This document shows positions 1 to 8,065 of a DNA stretch of 54,307 bases, in pieces (the first letter of the stretch is position 1; every line of letters begins with the position of its first letter). Source of the DNA: Candidatus Poribacteria bacterium. GTDB lineage: Bacteria; Poribacteria; WGA-4E; GCA-2687025. Below the pieces are notes generated by a model that saw nothing but the letters and a program-made list of their open reading frames with translations, was not told where the DNA came from and made no database searches. Both the position numbers and the translations under genes were made by a program. The stretch is from NCBI GenBank assembly GCA_016866785.1, contig VGLH01000010.1, forward strand, positions 1 to 54,307, in the 5' to 3' direction.

Positions 1-914
1 AGGTACGCGGCGACGATGGCGAACAAGCCTGCTACGGCGGCTGTCAATCGGACTTCGGGTTCCGCATACGAGATGAGCGTGTCGAGCGTGCGGAGCCTGC
101 GCCACATGCCCACGGCGCGCGCTCCGGGTTGCCGAGACCTCGACCCCACGAACGCCGCCAGCAGACAGATCGACGGAAGGGCTGCGTACGCCGCTGTGAA
201 AACGCGTCGACGAAAGCCCTGCCAGAGAGCTCGGGCGTGCCACTGACGGGTTCCAGCCATGAGGCAGGCGTGCTGCAAAGTGAACCCCAAGCCGGCTGCC
301 ACGACCAGGACGGACGCCATCACGTAGGTGACCGGATGCGTGAAGTAGAGCGCGAGCGACAGACCGGTGAACACGACCGTTTCGCGGAACCCTATGCACT
401 CCTTGTGGAGCATCCAGTAGCCGACGACGAGGAAGAACGCCGGCAGGCTGAAGGCGAAGTTGTAGAACCCCATGTGAAGCAGGAAGTTGAGGATGAACGG
501 GAACGCGAGTACCGCGAGCCAGCCGGCGTCAGGGCGTATCGCGCGCAGGGCGTACCGGGCGGAGACGGGAAGCAGCACGATGTACGCCGACACGAAGAGC
601 TTCTCGGCGAGGATGGCGGGCAGGACGGTCAGCAGCGCCGCCAGAACCAGATGTCCGCTCCAGTTCGGGTCCGGGCGCAGGTTGAGGACGAAGTACTCGC
701 GGAAGTGGGCTCCCTCAGCCGTGAAGTAACGGCGCAGGATGTTGGCGTTGTTGAGGTGCTCTCCGCCGTCCTGCGTCGGGAAGTACCGGAACGCCCAGAT
801 GGGGACGAGATGGGCGGCGATCAGGAGAACGAAGAGCGCGTTCTCGGGTTGGCGGAGCCAGGCGGTCCACGTCGATACGTGACGGATCGCCGCGCGCCGG
901 ACGGCGGTGCCCAT
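1..914 (-). CDS. Multi-pass membrane protein, possibly GT-C type glycosyltransferase (cut by left edge)
   Basis: An uninterrupted minus-strand reading frame starts at the ATG overlapping the stop of the upstream DUF4149 gene (ATGA overlap) and runs off the left edge, so about 304 codons are seen. It encodes about seven or eight hydrophobic segments, the first near residues 22-40 (FVLLIAAHLVPIWAF). An acidic loop with the motif YFPTQDGGEHLNNANIL follows the first segment. An acidic motif after the first membrane helix is typical of GT-C glycosyltransferases of the ArnT/PMT type, but this is an inference and the rest of the protein is missing. The frame is real: no stop in over 900 nt, translational coupling to its neighbour, and membrane-protein composition. 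Its C-terminus and exact family are unknown. Confidence 0.7.
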   Translation of the reverse strand, partial: MGTAVRRAAIRHVSTWTAWLRQPENALFVLLIAAHLVPIWAFRYFPTQDGGEHLNNANILRRYFTAEGAHFREYFVLNLRPDPNWSGHLVLAALLTVLPAILAEKLFVSAYIVLLPVSARYALRAIRPDAGWLAVLAFPFILNFLLHMGFYNFAFSLPAFFLVVGYWMLHKECIGFRETVVFTGLSLALYFTHPVTYVMASVLVVAAGLGFTLQHACLMAGTRQWHARALWQGFRRRVFTAAYAALPSICLLAAFVGSRSRQPGARAVGMWRRLRTLDTLISYAEPEVRLTAAVAGLFAIVAAY

Positions 915-1408
915 CAGACACGCCAAGCGTAGCGCGCGAGCAGGACGAGGACGAACACTGCAACCCCCAGCAGCCAGACGAGGGCGTTCAGCACTACGGA
1001 CAGGGTGTGCCCGACGCGGAACGCCGCCTGCGCATCCGCGTATTCGGCAGAGCCTTCGACAGCCTGATTCCGCGCAACGCGGCTCGCCTCGACTCGTGGC
1101 ATCAACCCGATGCGCGCGTAGACTGTGGTTCCCAGCATGATGCCCACCAGCGCTGCCGTCAGCACGGACAACCCGGACAGGTCGCGTGCGGCAACGCGAT
1201 ACGCGGCTCCGGCGATCAGCGCCAGCCCGCCCACGATCATGCAGAACGTGTAGTACGCCGGGAACGCGGATCGGATGTAGATACCGGCGTGCTCGGCATC
1301 GAGCGCTCGGAATGCAGTCGGGGCGGTGACCGCAGAGAAGAGCGTGATCGCGCCGATCCAGACTCCGAGTCCGAGCAGCTCTGCGACTCCCAGCAGCGTG
1401 CGGCCCAT
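914..1408 (-). CDS. DUF4149-type integral membrane protein
   Basis: A 164-residue protein with four predicted membrane helices. It starts with MGRTLLGVAELLGLGVWIGA and carries the motif VTAPTAFRALDAEHAG after helix 1, which is the hallmark I associate with the DUF4149 family. Function is unknown for the family. The chosen ATG lies 16 nt after the stop of the URO-D-like gene. An in-frame upstream start would run back into that gene and add a basic, non-membrane leader, so the short form is preferred. Its stop codon overlaps the ATG of the next gene, so it is probably the third gene of a four-gene minus-strand operon that begins with the GH116 enzyme. Confidence 0.75.
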   Translation of the reverse strand: MGRTLLGVAELLGLGVWIGAITLFSAVTAPTAFRALDAEHAGIYIRSAFPAYYTFCMIVGGLALIAGAAYRVAARDLSGLSVLTAALVGIMLGTTVYARIGLMPRVEASRVARNQAVEGSAEYADAQAAFRVGHTLSVVLNALVWLLGVAVFVLVLLARYAWRV

Positions 1409-1424
1409 GGTTCCCTCGGTACCT

Positions 1425-2660
1425 CTACAGCCTGCGGTCGATCTCCTCGCGCACCATGGCTGCCCAGCGCGCCAGGCGTGGACGGTCGCCTTCGATGCGG
1501 TAGACATCACGGAAAACGAGCTCGGTGTTGCAGTCGCGCGATGCGGACAGCGTCTCCTGAATGTCCTTGCGCAGACCGTCCCAGTCCGGCGTGTAGCCGC
1601 TGATGAGCCACGGCTTCGGCTTGCGGGCGAAGACGCACGTCTTGCCCAGCTTCTGTCCGATGAGCTCCATGTCGCACCAGGGCGAGATGGACACGGCGCG
1701 TACGTGCGGGATCGCCCGGATGATCATGTCCCACCGGTCGCTGACGGGCTCGCAGCAACCGTAGTAGATCAACCCGAACTGCGCGGCGACATCGGCGATG
1801 TAGGGCAGGAAGAATTCGTCGAACATCGCGGGAGAGATGCCAGCCGTCTCCTGCGATTCCGCCCATATCCACAGGTCGCGGAGCCGCGCCGTGCCGTTGT
1901 AGCCGGATTGAGGCAGGACGGTTGTGAACCCGGGACTGCCGGAGCCGACCAACGTCGAGTCGTTGTTGAGCCCTAGCAGTCCTTCCAGCTCCAGGAACTC
2001 GTGGTACGCGACGCGGTCATCGCGCAGGTAGGACATGATCCGGTGGATCGCTTCCGGCTCGTCGAAGACCCAGACCATCAGGTTCGCATTGCCGACGAGC
2101 TTGAACAGGTCTTGGGTCAACGGGCTGTGGAACCCACGGATGCCGTGGAGCGTGACCGGCATGATATCGCCGATGAGATCGGCGATTCGCTCGTGTGCGG
2201 CACGGCTCCCTTCGCGATCCACCGTCCATGACCGTGGCTTGAGCCGGTCGACATCCGCCGGCGTCTGGATCGGGTGCTCATAGGAGTAGCCCGTCGTACC
2301 GCCGACGTGATCGGTCGCGTGCGTGCGCGGGATCGTCACGCCGTAGTCGGGGCCCGACACGTGCCAACCCATCTTCCAGACCGGCTCGACGACGATATCG
2401 TCCCCGACCTCCTCGACGTGACGGATCACATGCCGCATGTGGCGTTCGAGTCCGCGACAGGCCGCGTCCTGACACACGAGCTCGCTCGTGTCGACGTATC
2501 GCTCGAGCGTCCACGTCTCGAAGAGGACCATGGGACGCTCCGCGCGCAGGTCCTTCTCGAGCGTCCAGAGGCGCTTGCGTTCCTCCATGACCGGCAGGTT
2601 CGCAAGCTCGACCCATCGCTTGGCGAGGTCTCGGACAACGAACCGATCGTTGCTGTCCAT
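1425..2660 (-). CDS. Uroporphyrinogen decarboxylase-like (URO-D superfamily) protein
   Basis: A 411-residue URO-D superfamily protein, soluble and cytoplasmic. It is recognised by the closing part of the TIM barrel (LIYYGCCEPVSDRWDMI, then ISPWCDMELIGQKLGKTCVFARKPKP) and by the central segment DEFFLPYIADVAAQFG. It is longer than true HemE (about 350 residues) and lacks the HemE N-terminal substrate motif. It belongs instead to the large paralogous group related to corrinoid methyltransferases (MtaA-like), abundant in Armatimonadota, Planctomycetota and Poribacteria-type genomes, where the substrate is unknown. A purine-rich SD (AAGGGAG) precedes the ATG by about 10 nt. It sits 46 nt downstream of the GH116 gene. 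Haem synthesis is unlikely from this context. Confidence 0.8.
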   Translation of the reverse strand: MDSNDRFVVRDLAKRWVELANLPVMEERKRLWTLEKDLRAERPMVLFETWTLERYVDTSELVCQDAACRGLERHMRHVIRHVEEVGDDIVVEPVWKMGWHVSGPDYGVTIPRTHATDHVGGTTGYSYEHPIQTPADVDRLKPRSWTVDREGSRAAHERIADLIGDIMPVTLHGIRGFHSPLTQDLFKLVGNANLMVWVFDEPEAIHRIMSYLRDDRVAYHEFLELEGLLGLNNDSTLVGSGSPGFTTVLPQSGYNGTARLRDLWIWAESQETAGISPAMFDEFFLPYIADVAAQFGLIYYGCCEPVSDRWDMIIRAIPHVRAVSISPWCDMELIGQKLGKTCVFARKPKPWLISGYTPDWDGLRKDIQETLSASRDCNTELVFRDVYRIEGDRPRLARWAAMVREEIDRRL

Positions 2661-2706
2661 TCTGTCCGCTCCCTTGCATAGATCGCGCGGTGTCGACGCA
2701 GAAGGT

Positions 2707-5286
2707 CTACTCCCAATCGACGATGGAGAGGGTCTGCCCAGCGCGGAGCGTCACGTCGCGGTCCAGCGCAATCTGCGTCCTGCCGTCGCGTGTCGAGGCG
2801 GAGCACTCGATCCTGCCGCCGTTCGAGATGGTGCGCGGATTCGACATGGCGAATCCCAGGGACACGGTGCGGAGCGCGAGTTCCCCGTATCGCACATCGA
2901 CCTCGACGCGCTTGACCCCTTGTCGGAGCGACTGGCGGACAACGCCCCATCCCGAATCCACCGACAGGAAGCAGGCGAAGTCGTCCTGATACACGCGCGG
3001 GGCGAAGTGGAGCCTCTTGGCGTGCGCGGTGTAGAGCAGGTCGGACAGCGCGACGAGCACCGAGTACGACGCCATCGAACGGGCGTAATGGTGCCCGCAC
3101 TCGAACTCATTCCACGGGTTCCGCCGAACGCCCGTGTGACGGTCGCGGACACCCTTGACGACCGCGATGCCCTCCTCGACGAGCCCTTCGTAGATCAGAT
3201 GGCTGGCGACCTGGTACTCGATCCCGCACCAGACTTCGTCCGAGTAGACGAACGGCAGCGCAGGCCGTCCGCCCCGGGGCCATGACGCCAGGAGCAGACC
3301 CGCCTCGTCATTCACGGCGTAGATCCGCTGAGGGTTCGGATGGTCGGACAAGTCCGACTTCCAGTTGTAGCGGAAGATCGACGCCATCGTCTTGCGCACC
3401 TTGTCCGCGTCGAACAGATCGCCCAGATGAAGGAGCCGCGCGAACCACTGCCCGATCATCTGGTCGGACAGACAGCCGATGCCATACTGGTACTTCGGGA
3501 AGTCGAGGCTCTTGGGATCGAGCGTCTCGTTCTCTCGACCTTCGACTTTGACGTCGTGGATGTAGAACTCGCCGTTGAAGAGCGTTTCGTCCATCTTCCG
3601 ACTGCCGCTCTCGAACACGCGCCTCAGCTCTGCGGCGACATCGGATTCGTCGAGATGGCGCGCCATCTCCTCGGCGGCGCGGAGCGCGCCTAGGTAGAAG
3701 CTGCCGATCATCGTGTTCGGACCGTGGAACTCGATGTCGTAGGTGTTGTGTTGGACACCCTCGATTACGCCGTCCTTGTCCTTGTCCCAATGCGTGAAGG
3801 CGTATCCGAGCGACTGTTTCACCTGGGGCCAGACTTTGCGGAGCCACGCTTCGTCGCCGCAGACGAGCCACTCGCGATAGACCTTCATGATGCCGCCCAA
3901 CTGCCCATCGGCGGCGGCATGGAACGACGCCTCCGGGATCACGCCCAGCGGGAGTGGCATGCGGAACGTCATGTGGCCATCGCCGTGAAGGTTGAACGCG
4001 TAGTCGGAGTCGCGGATCGAGCGTTCGAGCGATGGGAACAGGAACGGCAGCGCCTGGGCGTAGTTCCAGACGTGCGTGCAGGTACCCTCGCAACAGCCGC
4101 TTTCGGGGCTGCACCCCTCCCAGCCGTAGAACGTCCCGTCCTCAAGCCGCAGACAGGTCGGCGACTTGAGAATGGAAATCTGGGAACTCACCGCGTCGAG
4201 CACGGGAGCCGGCAGCGTCGATTCGTAGAGCGCCGCCGAGAACTCGCGCGTCTGGGATTCGAGGCGCTCGTGGTGGGTGCCGAGGTAGTCCGCGACGGCG
4301 ACCGCATCCGCGAACCGCGTCGCGTAATGGTTCCGCCAGACCGGTTTCGGATCGGCGCCGCCCCAATACTTGACGAAGTTGGGCGTGTGCCAAATGATCC
4401 ACACGGGCAAGGTCGTGGACTCGCCGGGAGCGACCGTGACACGCAAGCCGATGGAGCCGATATCGGTTCCGCGCTCTGCGGTGGCGGGCTCGCGGTCCTC
4501 CTCGAGCTCTCCCTCGCTCGCCTGGTCCCAGAAGCGGTGGAGCGAGTCGAACCAACCGCCACGGAACCAGTGGGTCTGGACGTTCAGTTCGCGGTGCGGC
4601 GTCGCCAACGCGAAGGAGCCATAGCGCGGCGAATCCTCCGGGTACTTGGTGGTGGACATCCGCAGCCCGCGCACGTCCGCGTGCTCGAAGTACTCGATGA
4701 CGCCGTTGCCGGGCTCCGGGTGACCCGACTTGTTCTCGAGGTTGGCGAAAAGGACGGCTTCGACCGGTTCATCCGACGGATTGGACAGGTGGAACAGGAA
4801 CATCGCCGCCGGCAGACCGGAATCGTCGGGGTTCAGCGGGATGAAAGGATTGAACGCCTCCATCGAGACGGTCAGGGGCATCTTGGGATCATCGAAGTCC
4901 AGTCGGGCGATGGGAAAGGACCCGACGAACTGGACTGCTCGGAAGTGCGGCAAGCCAGAGCCGTCGAGGCGCGTGATGCCCGAGCCGCCAGCCGTGAAGT
5001 TGGCGCCGCTGACCGGACCCTGGACGACCCGGGTGACTGGCGCGTCGTCGCCCTTCTTGGCGAAGAGCGTGAAGAACGTGTAGTTGAACGCCAAGCCCTT
5101 GTGCGGTCGGTTGAACACCTCGAAGTCGCGCAGTTGTCCCCAGCCACCGAGGGAGATCATGCCGGTGCCGATCCCGCCCAAGGGGAACGCGATCTCGTCG
5201 AGCTCTCTGCCGGTGTAGATGCGAGCCGCGCCGCGTCCGAACAAGTCCTCGTGCGAATAGGGGATCTGTGGATTCCGCGCCTTCAT
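2707..5286 (-). CDS. GH116-family glucosidase/glucosylceramidase-like enzyme (DUF608)
   Basis: An 859-residue protein of the GH116 family (bile-acid beta-glucosidase GBA2-like, DUF608 catalytic domain). The N-terminal beta-sandwich begins with TGRELDEIAFPLGGIGTG, the usual GH116 start motif. The (alpha/alpha)6 catalytic domain contains GCCEGTCTHVWNYAQALPF (Glu400, which I align to the family nucleophile) and DGVIEGVQHNTYDIEFHGPN (Asp517, aligning to the acid/base Asp in the TYD motif). GH116 enzymes hydrolyse beta-glucosides or related beta-glycosides with retention. There is no clear signal peptide, so the protein is probably cytoplasmic. The start at MKARNPQ is chosen because AAAGGAG lies 8 nt upstream; a longer in-frame start has none. 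It heads a minus-strand operon with URO-D-like and DUF4149 genes. Confidence 0.85.
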   Translation of the reverse strand: MKARNPQIPYSHEDLFGRGAARIYTGRELDEIAFPLGGIGTGMISLGGWGQLRDFEVFNRPHKGLAFNYTFFTLFAKKGDDAPVTRVVQGPVSGANFTAGGSGITRLDGSGLPHFRAVQFVGSFPIARLDFDDPKMPLTVSMEAFNPFIPLNPDDSGLPAAMFLFHLSNPSDEPVEAVLFANLENKSGHPEPGNGVIEYFEHADVRGLRMSTTKYPEDSPRYGSFALATPHRELNVQTHWFRGGWFDSLHRFWDQASEGELEEDREPATAERGTDIGSIGLRVTVAPGESTTLPVWIIWHTPNFVKYWGGADPKPVWRNHYATRFADAVAVADYLGTHHERLESQTREFSAALYESTLPAPVLDAVSSQISILKSPTCLRLEDGTFYGWEGCSPESGCCEGTCTHVWNYAQALPFLFPSLERSIRDSDYAFNLHGDGHMTFRMPLPLGVIPEASFHAAADGQLGGIMKVYREWLVCGDEAWLRKVWPQVKQSLGYAFTHWDKDKDGVIEGVQHNTYDIEFHGPNTMIGSFYLGALRAAEEMARHLDESDVAAELRRVFESGSRKMDETLFNGEFYIHDVKVEGRENETLDPKSLDFPKYQYGIGCLSDQMIGQWFARLLHLGDLFDADKVRKTMASIFRYNWKSDLSDHPNPQRIYAVNDEAGLLLASWPRGGRPALPFVYSDEVWCGIEYQVASHLIYEGLVEEGIAVVKGVRDRHTGVRRNPWNEFECGHHYARSMASYSVLVALSDLLYTAHAKRLHFAPRVYQDDFACFLSVDSGWGVVRQSLRQGVKRVEVDVRYGELALRTVSLGFAMSNPRTISNGGRIECSASTRDGRTQIALDRDVTLRAGQTLSIVDWE

Positions 5287-5372
5287 CGGATGCTCCTTTA
5301 GGACCTGACGCTCTCTCCGGTGCGGCATGTATCCCATATCGTGCTATCCGGCACAAGCAGTGCCATCAGGCG

Positions 5373-5401
5373 TTGTGGGTCATCGTCTCGTAGGCTATTC
5401 T
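5373..5401 (+). promoter_or_regulatory. Sigma-70-type promoter of the beta-helix gene
   Basis: TTGTGG, a 17-nt spacer, then TATTCT. Predicted transcription starts about 23 nt before the ATG at 5431, leaving room for the GAGAGGA ribosome site. The site lies in the divergent gap with the GH116 operon. Confidence 0.5.
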
Positions 5402-5430
5402 CGAATACCACACTGGCGAGAGGACACGCG

Positions 5431-7494
5431 ATGACACTCCGCAGCCTCTGCCGCTGCGCCACCATGCTTGCCATTTGGATCGCTGTGAGCCACTCCATCC
5501 ACGGACAGGTGAGCGCCATGGAACTCTACGTTGCACCGATCGGCAACGACGCATGGTCGGGGAAGGCAGCGTCGCCCAACTCGGCTGGCACAGACGGGCC
5601 TCTCGCGACCGTTTGTGCGGCGGTGACGGCGGCGCGCAGCCATGCCGGGAAGGAACCGGTGACGGTATGGGTCCGCGAAGGCACGTACTACCTCGAACAG
5701 CCGTTGGAGTTCACATCGGCGGATTCTGGAACATCGTCGGCTCCCATCACCTACGCAGCGTACCCTGGTGAGAAGCCCGTGTTGAGCGCAGGACGTCGGC
5801 TGAACGGATGGCGACCTGCTAAGGTCAACGGTCAGACCGTGTGGACCGCGCAGATTCCCGAGGTCGCCCGCGGGGCTCGCGACCTGCGGCAGTTGTTCGT
5901 CAACGGCGAGCGCCGACTCCGCGCTCGCATGCCAAACGCGGGATGGTTCGAGGTCGCGGCGCTGCCGGACGTGAAAGACGATACGCCGTGGCACGAGGGA
6001 CAGACGCGCTTCGAGTTCGCTCCCGGCGACCTGAAGGCGTGGGACGACGCGGACGAAGGCGAAGTGGTTCCCCTCCACTTCTGGGTCGATTCCCATCTGC
6101 CCATCGCAAGCGTCGATGAGGCGTCTCGCATCGCCACGTTCGCCAAGCGGAGCGTCTTCCGCATGACGGGCGACCACGGCAAGAAGGGCTGCATCTACTA
6201 CGTCGAGAACGTGCTGGCGGCTCTCGACCAGCCCGGCGAATGGGTGATCCATCGCAAGTCGGGCACGCTCTACTACCTGCCCATGCCGGGCGAAGACATC
6301 GCGACGTTCGAGGCGGTGATCGCGGTGCATCCACAGGTCGTGAGGTTCTCCGGCGAGCCGGAGAGCGGGAAGACGGTCGATCATATCCGGCTTCAGGGGC
6401 TGACCTTCAGCCATGCGGAATGGTGGTTGTCCGACAGCTACGAACCGGAGTGGCCCAACAAGGACATCGGTGGGATGGTCCAGGCGGCGTTTGGCGTGCC
6501 TGGAGCCATCCGCATGCGCGGCGCGAGGGACTGCGTCATCGAAGACTGCACGGTCGCTCACGTCGGCACCTACGGCATCGAGCTGGAGCGGGGTTGTCAG
6601 GACAACACGATCGTCCGCAACACGATCACCGACCTGGGAGCCGGCGGCGTCAAGATCGGCGAGACGTCGATCCGCGAGCTGGCGGCAGAGCAGACGCATC
6701 GGAACACGGTGACCGACAACGTGATCTCTTCCGGCGGGCGTGTGTTCCATAGCGCGGTGGGCGTCTGGATCGGTCATAGCGGCGGGAACGTCGTCGCACA
6801 CAACGACATCCACGACTTCTATTACACCGGCATCTCAGTCGGGTGGTCGTGGGGCTACGGCAGGAGCCTCGCAACTCACAACCGGATCGAGCAGAACCAC
6901 ATCTACACGATTGGACAGGGCTGGCTCAGCGACATGGGAGCCATCTACCTGCTCGGCGTCGCGCCGGGAACGACGGTCCGCAACAACCTCATCCACGACA
7001 TCACATCGCGCGGGTACGGCGGGTGGGGCATTTACCCCGACGAAGGTTCCAGCCATCTCGTCATCGAAGACAACATCGTCTACCGGACGAATCGGTGTGG
7101 GTTCCATCTCCACTACGGCAAGGACAATCTGGTTCGGAACAACATCTTCGCGCTGTCCGGCGAGGCTCAGATCTGCCGGACGCGCCCTGACCCCTTCGTG
7201 TTCACGCGGAACATCGTCTACTGGAGCGAAGGGAACCTGCTGGGCGGCAATTGGTCCGAGCTGAACGTCGTCATGGCGGGCAATCTCTACTTCGACACGA
7301 GCGGCAAGCCGATCACTCCGGCTGGCAAGACGTGGGCGGAGTGGACGTCGTCAGGGATGGACGCCGGCACGGTGATCGCCGACCCGGGGTTCCGCGACCC
7401 CTCCAATGGCGACTTCACGCTGCTGTCAGACTCTCCAGCGTGGGACGTTGGGTTCCGCCCGATCGACATGGAGTCCGTGGGCCCACGGCGGTAG
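5431..7494 (+). CDS. Secreted right-handed parallel beta-helix protein
   Basis: A 687-residue exported protein. Residues 1-29 form a signal peptide (hydrophobic core ATMLAIWIAVS, cleavage near GQVSA). The mature protein opens with LYVAPIGNDAWSGKAASPNS, the DUF1565-like start typical of secreted beta-helix proteins. The region from about residue 330 to 610 contains repeated coils such as NTIVRNTITDLG, NVVAHNDIHDF, TTVRNNLIHDIT and HLVIEDNIVYR, the asparagine-ladder pattern of right-handed parallel beta-helices (PbH1 repeats). Such folds are common in polysaccharide lyases and glycosidases, but catalytic residues cannot be assigned here. GAGAGGA precedes the start. Divergent from a GH116 gene, so a polysaccharide- or glycoside-related role is plausible. 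Confidence 0.85.
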   Translation: MTLRSLCRCATMLAIWIAVSHSIHGQVSAMELYVAPIGNDAWSGKAASPNSAGTDGPLATVCAAVTAARSHAGKEPVTVWVREGTYYLEQPLEFTSADSGTSSAPITYAAYPGEKPVLSAGRRLNGWRPAKVNGQTVWTAQIPEVARGARDLRQLFVNGERRLRARMPNAGWFEVAALPDVKDDTPWHEGQTRFEFAPGDLKAWDDADEGEVVPLHFWVDSHLPIASVDEASRIATFAKRSVFRMTGDHGKKGCIYYVENVLAALDQPGEWVIHRKSGTLYYLPMPGEDIATFEAVIAVHPQVVRFSGEPESGKTVDHIRLQGLTFSHAEWWLSDSYEPEWPNKDIGGMVQAAFGVPGAIRMRGARDCVIEDCTVAHVGTYGIELERGCQDNTIVRNTITDLGAGGVKIGETSIRELAAEQTHRNTVTDNVISSGGRVFHSAVGVWIGHSGGNVVAHNDIHDFYYTGISVGWSWGYGRSLATHNRIEQNHIYTIGQGWLSDMGAIYLLGVAPGTTVRNNLIHDITSRGYGGWGIYPDEGSSHLVIEDNIVYRTNRCGFHLHYGKDNLVRNNIFALSGEAQICRTRPDPFVFTRNIVYWSEGNLLGGNWSELNVVMAGNLYFDTSGKPITPAGKTWAEWTSSGMDAGTVIADPGFRDPSNGDFTLLSDSPAWDVGFRPIDMESVGPRR

Positions 7495-7533
7495 TCGGGG
7501 CCCTCACAGGTGTCCATACGCACCGAATTGGCG

Positions 7534-7562
7534 TTGACACCTACATGGGCGGATGTTAGACT
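7534..7562 (+). promoter_or_regulatory. Strong sigma-70 promoter of the tRNA operon
   Basis: TTGACA, a 17-nt spacer, then TAGACT. The start point would be near 7570, about 40 nt before tRNA-Gly. This is among the best housekeeping promoters in the window. Confidence 0.8.
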
Positions 7563-7610
7563 TTACAGCACCGCAGGGACATCGAGCGAGTCTGCGGACG
7601 GTCGTGGCGC

Positions 7611-7685
<75 letters not shown>

Positions 7686-7714
7686 TGGACGCCGCCGTCT
7701 CACGTAGCCCCTAC

Positions 7715-7789
7715 GGCGACGTAGCCAAGTGGCTAAGGCAGGGGTCTGCAAAACCCCGATCGTCGGTTCGATTCCGACCGTCGCCTCCA
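7715..7789 (+). tRNA. tRNA-Cys (anticodon GCA)
   Basis: Acceptor stem GGCGACG/CGTCGCC, anticodon arm GGGGT-CTGCAAA-ACCCC (anticodon GCA), T arm GGTTCGATTCC, encoded CCA. It lies 29 nt downstream of tRNA-Gly. Confidence 0.97.
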
Positions 7790-7800
7790 CTGAAATCTGC

Positions 7801-7877
7801 GGGTGGTTAGCTCAGATGGTTAGAGTGCTTGCTTGACATGCAAGAGGTCAGTGGTTCAAGTCCACTACCACCCACCA
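7801..7877 (+). tRNA. tRNA-Val (anticodon GAC)
   Basis: Acceptor stem GGGTGGT/ACCACCC, anticodon arm CTTGC-TTGACAT-GCAAG (anticodon GAC), T arm GGTTCAAGTCC, discriminator A, encoded CCA. Last tRNA of the operon, 11 nt after tRNA-Cys. Confidence 0.97.
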
Positions 7878-7989
7878 CGAACCGATCATCCTTCCCGTAC
7901 GGCGGCACGCATCGCATCGGAGGGACAACCCTATAGCACGTTGCGCAGACCGTTGTTCCATCACCGAGCGATGCGACGCTCTACGTGGA

Positions 7990-8013
7990 AGAGCCTGATG
8001 AAGGCTCTTTTTT
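7990..8013 (+). terminator. Intrinsic terminator between the tRNA operon and thrS
   Basis: Stem AGAGCCT/AGGCTCT with loop GATGA, followed by five more T. It can end the tRNA transcript or act as an attenuator in the thrS leader. It is enclosed by a longer inverted repeat, CGATGCGAC (7969-7977) and GTCGCATCG (8021-8029). Confidence 0.85.
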
Positions 8014-8065
8014 CGTTCCTGTCGCATCGGCACGATCTGTCTTCGCTCGGCTCGAGGTAGGGTCC

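Noticed and set aside
1425-2660. HemE (true uroporphyrinogen decarboxylase)
   Set aside because: Length, N-terminus and the carbohydrate context fit the uncharacterised URO-D paralogue group rather than haem synthesis.
3724-5301. Long plus-strand open frame opposite the GH116 gene (525 codons)
   Set aside because: Antisense shadow of a convincing GH116 gene; low-complexity, charged translation with no recognisable domain.
5351-5365. Possible sigma-54 promoter for the GH116 operon (TGGCAC-TGCTT-GTGC on the minus strand)
   Set aside because: Spacing is right, but the -12 element is GTGC instead of TTGC and the whole is a simple inverted repeat (GGCAC/GTGCC), so it is too weak to call.
7990-8060. 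T-box riboswitch before thrS
   Set aside because: No AGGGTGG..ACCGCG motif and no Stem I elements; only a terminator within an inverted repeat.
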